Positions 48,881 to 56,842 of a stretch of DNA of 58,469 nucleotides are shown piece after piece. Source of the DNA: Bacteroidales bacterium (GTDB lineage: Bacteria; Bacteroidota; Bacteroidia; Bacteroidales; WCHB1-69). The DNA lies in assembly GCA_017438945.1 (NCBI GenBank), contig JAFRUI010000006.1:1-58469 (forward strand), in the 5' to 3' direction. The position numbers and the translations under genes are program-made. The notes beneath the pieces are model-generated. The model was not told the DNA's origin, ran no database searches, and saw only the letters and a list, made by a program, of their open reading frames with translations. The first letter of the stretch is position 1; every line of letters starts with the position of its first letter.

Positions 48881-51427
48881 TTATTGGGACCTTTCACCTT
48901 TGGCCGTTTTTCCCAAAAACCTTCCTGTCACACTTTCGTTGTTGTTGGCGACATCTTGCGGGGTGCCGGTGGCCACGATACGTCCGCCGTCCTCGCCCCC
49001 ACCGGGTCCCATGTCGATGATATAGTCGGCGGCGCGGATCACGTCGAGGTCGTGCTCGATGACGATGACCGTCGCGCCGTTTTTGATGAGTGTGTCGAAA
49101 ACTTGCAAAAGCGTGCGTACATCCAACGGGTGCAGCCCGATGGTGGGCTCATCGAACACGAACACCGAGTCGTGCTGCAGCCGTCCCATCTCGGTGGCCA
49201 GCTTCAGTCGCTGCGCTTCGCCACCCGACAGACTCGGGGTCTCTTCGCCGAGCGTAAGATAGCCCAAGCCAAGACTTTGCAGAACTTCTAATTTGGGGAA
49301 CACCGTCTTCATGTCTTGACAGAAGTCCAATGCGGAACTCACGTCCATATCCATCAGTTCAGGCAGTGAGCGTGTTTCGTGGCGTTTGTTGGTGTGGCGC
49401 ACGGCGTAGGCTGCCTTCGCGTAGCGCGAGCCGCGGCATTCGGGGCAGGGAATATCCACATCGGGAAGAAACTGCACGTCGAGGCTGATGGCGCCGGTGC
49501 CGTCGCAGACGGGGCATCGCAGGTCGCCGGTGTTGTAGGAGAAGTCGCCGGCCTTGTAGCCATGGTGTTTCGCGTCGGGCGTGCGGGCGTAGAGTTTGCG
49601 CAGCTCGTCGTGGACGTTAGCGTAGGTGGCCACCGTGGAGCGGATGTTGATGCCGATGGGCGTGGCGTCGATGAGTTTCACGTGCTCGATGCCTTCCGCG
49701 AGAATGTCGGTGACGTGGTCGGGCATCCGTTTCCCTCGGGTCAGCGCCTCCAACGCGGGCACGAGGCTTTCCAGAATCAGCGTCGTCTTGCCGGATCCGG
49801 AGACGCCCGTCACTACGGTGAGCCGCCCTTTGGGAATATCGACCTCCAACGGCTTTACGGTGTGTATCTCTTTGGTTGACAGATGGATATTGTCGAACTC
49901 GAACAGCCGGTCTTTGTCGGGTGCGCTCCAGCCGTGTGTCCTTTCCGGGGCGAGGAATGGCCCGATGCGGGACGCACTGTTGAGGACGATGTCCTGAATA
50001 GTGCCCTCGGCGATGATTTCTCCGCCTTTCGCGCCGGCATCGGGACCGAGTTCGATGAGCCAGTCGGCCTCCTGCAGGATTTGCGTGTCGTGATCGACGA
50101 GCAGCACGGTGTTGCCGTCGGCCACGAGGTCGTGCATCACGCCGTTGAGTCCCACGATGTTGGAGGGGTGCAGTCCGATGGAGGGCTCGTCGAGGACGTA
50201 GAGCACGCCGGTGGTTCGGTTGCGGACGGCGCGGGCGAGCTGCATCCGTTGCCGTTCGCCGGTGGATAGGGTAGAGGCGGCACGGTCGAGGGTGAGGTAG
50301 CCCAACCCCAAGTCCATCAGTCGTTTGGCGGCCGTGCGGAACGATTCGCAGATGCTCTCGGCCATGGGACGCATCTCTTCGGGCAGCGAGGCGGGCACGC
50401 CATCGACCCACTCGGTGAGCCGCGCCAGGGTCATCTGGCAGGCCTCGTCGAGTCCGATGCCGCGCAGTTTCGGGGCGCGGGCGGCTTCTGACAGACGAGT
50501 GCCGTGGCAATCGGGACACACTTCCTCCTTCAGGAATTTTTCCACTCGCTTCATCCCCTTTTCGTCCGTCACTTTGGCCAGCGCGTTTTCCACGGTGTAG
50601 GTGGCGTTGAAATAGGTGAAATCCATTTCACCCGCCACGTTTGTGCTTTTGGCTTTGTAGAAGATGCGTTTTTTCACAGCGGGCCCGTTATAGACGATAT
50701 CTTTCTCTTCGTCAGTGAGTTCGCGGAACGGCACATCGGTGCGCACACCCATGGCGCGGCACACGTCGGTCATGAGCGACCACATGAGGCTGTTCCACGG
50801 CGCGACGGCTCCCTGGTCGATGGTCAGCGACTCGTCGGGCACGAGGGTGCTCTTATCGACGGTGCGCACCATGCCGGTGCCTCCGCAGCAGCGGCACGCT
50901 CCCTGGCTGTTGAAGGCCAACTCTTCGGCACCGGGGGCGTAGAAATGTTCGCCGCATTCGGGACAGATGCATTCTTGTCCGGCGGCCACGGCGAGGGAGG
51001 GTGGAATATAGTGCCCGTTGGGACAGCGGTGGTTCGCCAGACGGGAGTACATAAGACGCAGGCTGTTAAGAAGTTCGGTGCCGGTGCCGAAGGTGGAGCG
51101 GATGCCGGGCACGCCGGGGCGTTGGTGCAGGGCGAGGGCGGCGGGCACGTAGAGGATCTCATCCACATCGGCCTTCGCGGCCTGGGTCATGCGGCGGCGC
51201 GTATAAGTCGAAAGTGATTCGAGATAGCGTCGCGACCCTTCGGCATAGAGCACGCCCAGCGCGAGCGAGGACTTGCCAGAGCCGGAGACGCCTGCCACGG
51301 CCACAATCTTGTGCAACGGCACGTCCACATCGATGTTTTTAAGATTGTGAACCCGTGCCCCACGGATTTTGATATGAGATGGCTTTTCCCCGAATGAATT
51401 CTGAAAATCCTTGTTGTTCAATTCCAT
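48881..51427 (-). CDS. UvrA-family ABC ATPase lacking the UvrB-binding domain (UvrA2-like)
   Basis: The 848-aa product has the double ABC layout of UvrA: Walker A GVSGSGKSS near residue 47 and GVSGSGKTT in the second half, two LSTGERQR/LSGGEAQR signatures, and CPECGEHF/CRCCGG and CPVCDGTG/CPECRGSR zinc modules. Housekeeping UvrA is about 940 aa. After LANHRCPNGH this protein goes straight to a zinc module, so the roughly 100-residue UvrB-binding insertion is missing. That is the class called UvrA2, linked to DNA-damage or drug tolerance. ATG at 51427 is used. Confidence 0.88.
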   Translation of the reverse strand: MELNNKDFQNSFGEKPSHIKIRGARVHNLKNIDVDVPLHKIVAVAGVSGSGKSSLALGVLYAEGSRRYLESLSTYTRRRMTQAAKADVDEILYVPAALALHQRPGVPGIRSTFGTGTELLNSLRLMYSRLANHRCPNGHYIPPSLAVAAGQECICPECGEHFYAPGAEELAFNSQGACRCCGGTGMVRTVDKSTLVPDESLTIDQGAVAPWNSLMWSLMTDVCRAMGVRTDVPFRELTDEEKDIVYNGPAVKKRIFYKAKSTNVAGEMDFTYFNATYTVENALAKVTDEKGMKRVEKFLKEEVCPDCHGTRLSEAARAPKLRGIGLDEACQMTLARLTEWVDGVPASLPEEMRPMAESICESFRTAAKRLMDLGLGYLTLDRAASTLSTGERQRMQLARAVRNRTTGVLYVLDEPSIGLHPSNIVGLNGVMHDLVADGNTVLLVDHDTQILQEADWLIELGPDAGAKGGEIIAEGTIQDIVLNSASRIGPFLAPERTHGWSAPDKDRLFEFDNIHLSTKEIHTVKPLEVDIPKGRLTVVTGVSGSGKTTLILESLVPALEALTRGKRMPDHVTDILAEGIEHVKLIDATPIGINIRSTVATYANVHDELRKLYARTPDAKHHGYKAGDFSYNTGDLRCPVCDGTGAISLDVQFLPDVDIPCPECRGSRYAKAAYAVRHTNKRHETRSLPELMDMDVSSALDFCQDMKTVFPKLEVLQSLGLGYLTLGEETPSLSGGEAQRLKLATEMGRLQHDSVFVFDEPTIGLHPLDVRTLLQVFDTLIKNGATVIVIEHDLDVIRAADYIIDMGPGGGEDGGRIVATGTPQDVANNNESVTGRFLGKTAKGERSQ

Positions 51428-51477
51428 ATAAAACAAATGCCTATAAAATACAATGATCGAACAATTCTACTATTTAT

Positions 51478-52446
51478 CTATGCCGTTTTCGGAGGAACAT
51501 TTACGGCCGTCAGCACATTCAAAGCGTTTGGAATCAGTTTGATGTGGTAGTCGCCAACTTTGAGGAGTTCACCTTCGGTCTCGGCGCGGAATATTTGGTC
51601 GGAATGGATTTGCGCTTCCGTGACCTGAATATTCCGGATACCTTTTATCTTGTCGATATGATTGCCGGTGTGCATATTCCTCAGTTGTCCAATCACTTGT
51701 GTAATGCGCATTCTTGGAATCACAATCAGATCGAGAAGCCCGTCATCAGGAACCGCATATTTGGCCTCGCGGATGCCGCCACCATTGTACTGACAGATGG
51801 CCGCAATCACCATGAAAACCTCTCCGTTGAAAGTAAATCCTTCAGGAACAGATATTTGTATGGTTTTTGGCTTGTGGGAAAACAGTGATTTTAAAAGCGA
51901 AAGGACATAGACGTTTAATCCGAAAAGATGGGGCGGATGATATGTGACATCGTAAATCACGTCCGCGTCGAAGCCGAAACCGGCGATGTTGATGAAATAT
52001 CGGTCATCCACCTGTTGGTTGGGCGTTGTGCTGATCACCCGTCCGATATCGTGCTTCATGAACTGTCCTTTCAGCAATATATCTATCGTCTCTTCAGGGT
52101 TTTGGGGATAATGGTGGGTGCGGATCCAGTCGTTGCCGCGGCCCAAGGGCAAGACGGCGAGCCAGACCTCCCGGGTGTTGACCCCTGAGCAGAAGATGCC
52201 GTTCACCACCTCGTTGAGAGTGCCGTCACCGCCGGCGGCCACCAGATACCGTATCCCGTTTTGGCACAGCGATTTTGCGGTGGCGATTCCGTCGCCGGGC
52301 TTGGTCAGGCGGTGAAGTTCGAACTGGATTCCTATCTCTTGAAGTTTTTTGGCAATGGGCTGCCATTTCTTTTCGCATTTCTTGTCGTTGGCATTGATGT
52401 TGAGCAAGATGTGCCAACAGTGGTCAATTACTTGCAGATGTTCCAT
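51478..52446 (-). CDS. diacylglycerol kinase-family lipid kinase
   Basis: The 322-aa product has the DAGK catalytic fold with AAGGDGTLNEVVNGIF near residues 73-88 and the LPLGRGNDW loop near 100-108. A C-terminal beta-sandwich follows with NGGGIREAKYAVPDDGLLD near 217-235. It probably phosphorylates a diacylglycerol, sphingoid or related lipid. It is upstream of the uvrA-like gene by 50 bp on the same strand and has its own promoter box. Confidence 0.92.
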   Translation of the reverse strand: MEHLQVIDHCWHILLNINANDKKCEKKWQPIAKKLQEIGIQFELHRLTKPGDGIATAKSLCQNGIRYLVAAGGDGTLNEVVNGIFCSGVNTREVWLAVLPLGRGNDWIRTHHYPQNPEETIDILLKGQFMKHDIGRVISTTPNQQVDDRYFINIAGFGFDADVIYDVTYHPPHLFGLNVYVLSLLKSLFSHKPKTIQISVPEGFTFNGEVFMVIAAICQYNGGGIREAKYAVPDDGLLDLIVIPRMRITQVIGQLRNMHTGNHIDKIKGIRNIQVTEAQIHSDQIFRAETEGELLKVGDYHIKLIPNALNVLTAVNVPPKTA

Positions 52447-52462
52447 ACATAGATTTTGGCGG

Positions 52463-52470
52463 CAAAAATA
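52463..52470 (-). promoter_or_regulatory. -7 promoter box of the lipid kinase gene
   Basis: Minus strand TATTTTTG, 16 nt before the ATG at 52446. Confidence 0.65.
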
Positions 52471-52539
52471 CGAAATAATGGCCTACGATGATGCGATGAA
52501 AAACGACGACACGATGACGTGGTGAATCAGAAAAAAATG

Positions 52540-52547
52540 TAGGTTTG
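52540..52547 (+). promoter_or_regulatory. -7 promoter box of the 788-aa membrane-anchored protein gene
   Basis: TAGGTTTG, 24 nt before the ATG at 52572. It lies within the longest open frame, which decides the start. Confidence 0.6.
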
Positions 52548-52571
52548 CAGCCGCTTTTAATAGATGAAACA

Positions 52572-54938
52572 ATGACCAAGACAGCAAAGAGAACGGTGAT
52601 TGCCATCGTCGGGGCTATCCTCCTCGTCATCGGCATGTTCGCTATTTTCGGGAGGCACACCAAGGTGGCGGAGAGTATCAAACAGCAGACCGCAGTCCTT
52701 CTCAAGAAAGAGTACATTCCAGACCAACATGTGGATTTGGAATCGACCATGGCGTTCCAGCGCTTGGACTCCGTTTATGACGCCTTCCGGCACGATTTCC
52801 GGATGCACTACCAGACCATTGCCACGGCCACTTTCCCCGACAGCAGCCGCATCATCCTCGTCGCCGAACCGGCCCTGTTTTTCGAGCCCGACAGTTTGGA
52901 GTCGATTTGCAGCCGCTTCACCCACCAAACCACGCAGCGGAATTTCAAGATCGGCTATGACGGGTATGTCACAGACATGGCTGTCGTGCTAGGTAACGCC
53001 ACTACCGAGAACCTTGACAACTTGGTGGCGAAAATTTCGCAGCAGTTGTATCTTTCTGACTATAAGCCGAATGCAATAGACCTGCTTGGCGGGGACAAAC
53101 GGCACTATTTTACGGGCGACAATCTCGACTACCAGATCACGTTAGGCGAGTTTGACGATTGGTTTTTTGCTGCAGGGGAGGCTTTTATCGACGAGTCTGA
53201 TACGGCCAACGATTTGACAGTCAGCGATATGTTTCTACAGCAACGGCGCGGGGTCTTTTTCAGTCGCGAGCCGGGTTTAGTGGCTTGGAGCATCCGTCGT
53301 GACAGCGACCTCTCCGAACAGGTGGGCGACATTCGCCGGTTCGCCCTCGATGCGGACCTTATCCTCGGAGCTCTGCGGGATTCCACCACGTTGGTGGTCA
53401 TCGGGCGTGAGCGCGAGGCTTCGTTGGAGACGCTGCCGCCCCTGCGCGTGGAGACGGTCCTCCTTGTCGCCTCCATCAGTAGTAAGGAGCTCTCGCAGAG
53501 CCTCGACATCAATGACTGCATGGCCGGCAAGATGGGCAACGGCCGCGACTGGTGTCCCACCTACCTCAGCCGTGAGTTGGAGAACACCGAACTGGGTCAT
53601 CTGCTCACCATCACTGATGTGCTGCTCAAAGACTGGTCAGAGAACGGCACCATCCAAGAGGCCTGCTATAAATATCCCTCGCCGGGACGTTTCCCCTTCG
53701 ACAGACCGCTGTTCAAGAAGTTGGGACTCAACGAGTTGGTTTATAACTGGAACACGGCCAACACCATGTACGCCATTGATTTGCCCGAATATACCATCTA
53801 TACGCTCAACCGCACGGGAGCGTTGCCGGTCTCCTATTTCCATTCGCAGAGCAGCGGCACCAGTGTTGGGGCGCAGTACGAGCGGCAAGCCGGCAACTAT
53901 TTCGCCAACTGCGGAAACACCGATATTGCCCGTGTGGTGCAGTATGTCGCGCTTTACCAACTGTTTATGGATAACGGCATTACCTATAAGGGCAAATTAT
54001 TGCATTCCGCGTTTCCCTCGAACAAACCTTATCTGTTGGCCAAGCCCTGCCGTGACTTGCTGGATGTCCTCAAAAACTTGACCGACAGCAAGATAAACGA
54101 GCTTTCCGATACGCTTACGAGTCTTCACTTCGCCGCCTATGGTGAAGAGCAGGTAAGCAAGCAGCTACGGCAACACGAGCGTGAGCACAATTTTACCTAC
54201 ACCGACGAGCATGAACGGGCGATTTACCGGGATGTCAACCAGCATGAAAAGGCTGATTTGGTAGCGGAATTTCGTGGAGTGCGTTCAATGTTGAATGGAC
54301 TTTCCGAGGAAGAATATACGAAACTGGTGCGCTACCTTGCCTATCCGCGTGGCACGACGGTCAACAGTCGAGAGACTTATGACCGTATGCTCAGGGCACA
54401 GAAGGTCAACAAGTTGCTGCGTCACATCGGCAAGAACAACCTGCCTCTGTTAGGCATCGACCTGGCGAAGGTGCGGGACTATTTCGTGGGCAGCTTGCGC
54501 AACAGCGGCGGCCGCTACCTCAAGACGCCATCAGTGATTGTGACGTTCAACGACCTGAACACCACTGGCGGTCACAACATCTCCTCACGGATCAGCCGTG
54601 TGGGCAGCACCACAAACTACAAGCGTTCGGGTGGCGGTGGCGCTCCAGTGGCGCAGGCTAATGTCCCGCCGGTAGCCGAAAGACCATCTACGCCGTCCGC
54701 GAATTCCAGACCGTCCTCAAGCGGCAACCCGTCAACAGCTGCCAAACCCTCGTCAGGCGGCAGTCCGTCCTCGGGCAGCAGGCCTACGACCACAACCAAA
54801 TCCTCTGGTAGTGCCTCGACCTCTTCCTCGTCCAAGAGCAGTGGCGTTTCGCCCTCCGCGCGTCCCTCGTCTTCGGGTTCCGTGCGTCCTCGCAGCAGCG
54901 TGGTCGGCGGCGGTTCCCGCACCACGAGAGGGTTTTAA
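52572..54938 (+). CDS. membrane-anchored protein with Ser/Pro-rich tail, unknown function
   Basis: The 788-aa product has one N-terminal membrane helix (about residues 7-26) and a large extracytoplasmic body to about 680. The last 110 residues are a low-complexity tail of Ser, Pro, Gly, Thr and Arg ending SRTTRGF. I do not recognise the body; its alternation of short beta and alpha segments is not diagnostic. The tail resembles surface or wall-spanning linkers. No T9SS sorting domain is present. Confidence 0.7.
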   Translation: MTKTAKRTVIAIVGAILLVIGMFAIFGRHTKVAESIKQQTAVLLKKEYIPDQHVDLESTMAFQRLDSVYDAFRHDFRMHYQTIATATFPDSSRIILVAEPALFFEPDSLESICSRFTHQTTQRNFKIGYDGYVTDMAVVLGNATTENLDNLVAKISQQLYLSDYKPNAIDLLGGDKRHYFTGDNLDYQITLGEFDDWFFAAGEAFIDESDTANDLTVSDMFLQQRRGVFFSREPGLVAWSIRRDSDLSEQVGDIRRFALDADLILGALRDSTTLVVIGREREASLETLPPLRVETVLLVASISSKELSQSLDINDCMAGKMGNGRDWCPTYLSRELENTELGHLLTITDVLLKDWSENGTIQEACYKYPSPGRFPFDRPLFKKLGLNELVYNWNTANTMYAIDLPEYTIYTLNRTGALPVSYFHSQSSGTSVGAQYERQAGNYFANCGNTDIARVVQYVALYQLFMDNGITYKGKLLHSAFPSNKPYLLAKPCRDLLDVLKNLTDSKINELSDTLTSLHFAAYGEEQVSKQLRQHEREHNFTYTDEHERAIYRDVNQHEKADLVAEFRGVRSMLNGLSEEEYTKLVRYLAYPRGTTVNSRETYDRMLRAQKVNKLLRHIGKNNLPLLGIDLAKVRDYFVGSLRNSGGRYLKTPSVIVTFNDLNTTGGHNISSRISRVGSTTNYKRSGGGGAPVAQANVPPVAERPSTPSANSRPSSSGNPSTAAKPSSGGSPSSGSRPTTTTKSSGSASTSSSSKSSGVSPSARPSSSGSVRPRSSVVGGGSRTTRGF

Positions 54939-54954
54939 TAATTCATAAAAATCA

Positions 54955-54962
54955 TATCTTTG
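54955..54962 (+). promoter_or_regulatory. -7 promoter box of the M24 aminopeptidase gene
   Basis: TATCTTTG, 18 nt before the ATG at 54981. Confidence 0.65.
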
Positions 54963-54980
54963 CCGCTTAAAATTCCAATT

Positions 54981-56267
54981 ATGCGTTATCAACCTTTGTC
55001 AGCTGAATTCTATACCCGCAACCGCCGTAATGTAGTCGGTGAGATGGCGGAAAACTCTGTGGCACTGCTCGTTTCACACGACGAGTATCCGCGCTGTGGC
55101 GACACCACGCATCCTTTCCGGCAGAACTCCGAACTGCTCTACCTGTGCGGCATCGACCAGGAGGAGACGACCCTGATGCTCGCTCCATGGCACCCGAACC
55201 CGGACTACCGCGAGGTACTTTTCATCAAGAATCCCTCACCTGAGAAGATCGTCTGGTTCGGGCACCGGCTATCCAAGGAGGATGCCAAGAAACTCTCCGG
55301 CGTGCGGAACGTGATGTTCAACGAGGAGTTCGAGAGCGTCCTCAACGCCGTAATGGTGCAGTCGGAGCATGTCTATCTCCATATTCCCGAAGACCCGCGT
55401 TTCCGGCAGGAACTCCCGACCCGCGAGATCCGCTTTGCCGACCGGCTCAAGAAGGACTATCCGCTGCACGACTACCGCCGTTTAGCCCCAATTCTCTATC
55501 CGCTGCGCAACGTCAAACAACCTGAGGAATTGGCCGCGATGAAGAAGGCGTGCGAGATTACAGGCAAGATGTTTACAAGAGCGTTATCTGCCATTGCACC
55601 AGGGAAATACGAGTACGAGATTGAGGCAGAGATGACCTACGAGGTGATTCGCAACGGCGCCACCACACATTCGTTCGCGCCCATCATCGCTGCCGGCCAT
55701 GACACCTGTATCCTTCACTATATCAAGAATGACAAGCAGATGCGTGACGGCGACCTGCTGCTGATGGACTTCGGCGCGGAGTACGCCAACTACGCCGGCG
55801 ACTGCTCCCGCACCGTTCCCGTGAACGGCAAGTTCACCCCGCGACAGAAGGCGGTCTATGAAGCGGTACTTTCTATTTACAAGGAGACCATCCCGCTTTT
55901 CAAGCCCGGCATGACCATCCACAAGATTAACGATTACGTTTTCAAACGGATGGACGAGGAGTTGATCAAGCTGGGTTTATACACGCAGGAAGATGTTGAC
56001 AATCAAGACTCTGCAATGCCTTGCTTCAAGAAGTACTATATGCATAACACCAGCCATTTCATCGGGTTGGATGTGCATGATGTAGGCCAGCGCGACTGGG
56101 TGTTCCAACCTGGCAACGTGCTGAGTTGCGAACCCGGCATCTACATCGCCGAGGAAGGCATCGGTGTCCGCATCGAAACCGACGTGGTCGTCGCCGACAA
56201 CCCCATCGACCTCATGGCGGATGTGCCCGTGGAAGTCGAAGAAATTGAAGCGAGAATGCGCGGTTAG
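54981..56267 (+). CDS. pepP: Xaa-Pro aminopeptidase (M24B, PepP-like)
   Basis: The 428-aa product has the aminopeptidase P N-terminal domain (RYQPLSAEFYTRNR, HPFRQNSELLYLCG) and a pita-bread catalytic domain. The metal ligands lie in LLMDFGAEYANYAGDCSRT (two Asp), HNTSHFIGLDVHD (His), SCEPGIYI (Glu) and GVRIETDVVV (Glu). It removes N-terminal residues before proline. The TAG stop is the first TAG of the CTAACTR/TTAGCAG array. Confidence 0.94.
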   Translation: MRYQPLSAEFYTRNRRNVVGEMAENSVALLVSHDEYPRCGDTTHPFRQNSELLYLCGIDQEETTLMLAPWHPNPDYREVLFIKNPSPEKIVWFGHRLSKEDAKKLSGVRNVMFNEEFESVLNAVMVQSEHVYLHIPEDPRFRQELPTREIRFADRLKKDYPLHDYRRLAPILYPLRNVKQPEELAAMKKACEITGKMFTRALSAIAPGKYEYEIEAEMTYEVIRNGATTHSFAPIIAAGHDTCILHYIKNDKQMRDGDLLLMDFGAEYANYAGDCSRTVPVNGKFTPRQKAVYEAVLSIYKETIPLFKPGMTIHKINDYVFKRMDEELIKLGLYTQEDVDNQDSAMPCFKKYYMHNTSHFIGLDVHDVGQRDWVFQPGNVLSCEPGIYIAEEGIGVRIETDVVVADNPIDLMADVPVEVEEIEARMRG

Positions 56268-56302
56268 CAGTTAGCAGTTAGCAGTTAGCAGTTAGTAGTT
56301 GG
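56263..56302 (+). repeat. TTAGCAG array holding the pepP stop, left arm around the S23 gene
   Basis: GGTTAGCAG, then TTAGCAG three times, TTAGTAG, TTGG. Its reverse complement resembles the array at 56784-56820, on the other side of the four-helix-bundle gene. Confidence 0.93.
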
Positions 56303-56368
56303 AGGTTTTGAACTGTTGGGTGTTGGAACTTTCTTTGTGATGTTTGGTGGGCGAATCGTTTTTCTTTT

Positions 56369-56376
56369 TAGTTTTG
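56369..56376 (+). promoter_or_regulatory. -7 promoter box of the four-helix-bundle gene
   Basis: TAGTTTTG with a TTTG at 56343-56346, 22 nt upstream, as a -33 element. This is one of the few boxes here with a full -33 match. Confidence 0.68.
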
Positions 56377-56411
56377 CAAATAAATTGAAAATAAAAAGAA
56401 AATAATTAAGC

Positions 56412-56801
56412 ATGAAACATAGTATAGTTCAAGAGAAGAGTCGGCGTTTTGCGTCAAGAATCATAAAGATGTATCAATATCTACAGCAACAAAAAAGGGA
56501 GTTTGTTATGTCGAAACAACTTTTGCGTTCAGGGACCAGCATTGGTGCCAATATAAGCGAGGCGTTATGTGCTCAATCGAGAAAAGACTTTTATGCAAAA
56601 ATGTATATCGCATACAAAGAATCTTCAGAAACGTTATATTGGATTGATATGCTGTTTGACAATGGATATATTACTGATTTCCAATATAAAAGCATTAAGA
56701 ATGACAATTTAGAACTTGTAAAAATGTTATCCGCGATAACGAAAACCCAAAAATATCCCAAATCCCAACAATGTTTCGAAAAAGCAACTGCTAACTACTA
56801 A
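56412..56801 (+). CDS. four-helix-bundle protein (S23/23S rRNA IVS protein family)
   Basis: The 129-aa product is all-helical, with the family's MSKQLLRSGTSIGANISEA segment near residues 32-50, then AYKESSETLYWIDMLFDNGYI near 71-91. Relatives are encoded inside intervening sequences of 23S rRNA genes in Leptospira and Coxiella, and share the fold of the Avd accessory protein of diversity-generating retroelements. No rRNA, reverse transcriptase or variable repeat is nearby. The gene is A/T-rich compared with its neighbours. Its last residues (KATANY) and stop come from the flanking CTAACTR array. Molecular role unknown. Confidence 0.88.
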   Translation: MKHSIVQEKSRRFASRIIKMYQYLQQQKREFVMSKQLLRSGTSIGANISEALCAQSRKDFYAKMYIAYKESSETLYWIDMLFDNGYITDFQYKSIKNDNLELVKMLSAITKTQKYPKSQQCFEKATANY

Positions 56802-56820
56802 CCGCTAACTACTAACTAAT
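56784..56820 (-). repeat. CTAACTR array, right arm around the S23 gene
   Basis: GCAACTG, CTAACTA, CTAACCG, CTAACTA, CTAACTA, AT. On the minus strand it reads TTAGTAG/TTAGCGG, matching the left arm at 56263-56302 over about 30 bases with a few transitions. Confidence 0.92.
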
Positions 56821-56842
56821 TCGATAACAACCATTATTTACA

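Noticed and set aside
56263-56820. S23-type gene as part of a diversity-generating retroelement
   Set aside because: The Avd-like fold is suggestive, but there is no reverse transcriptase, template repeat or variable target gene nearby.
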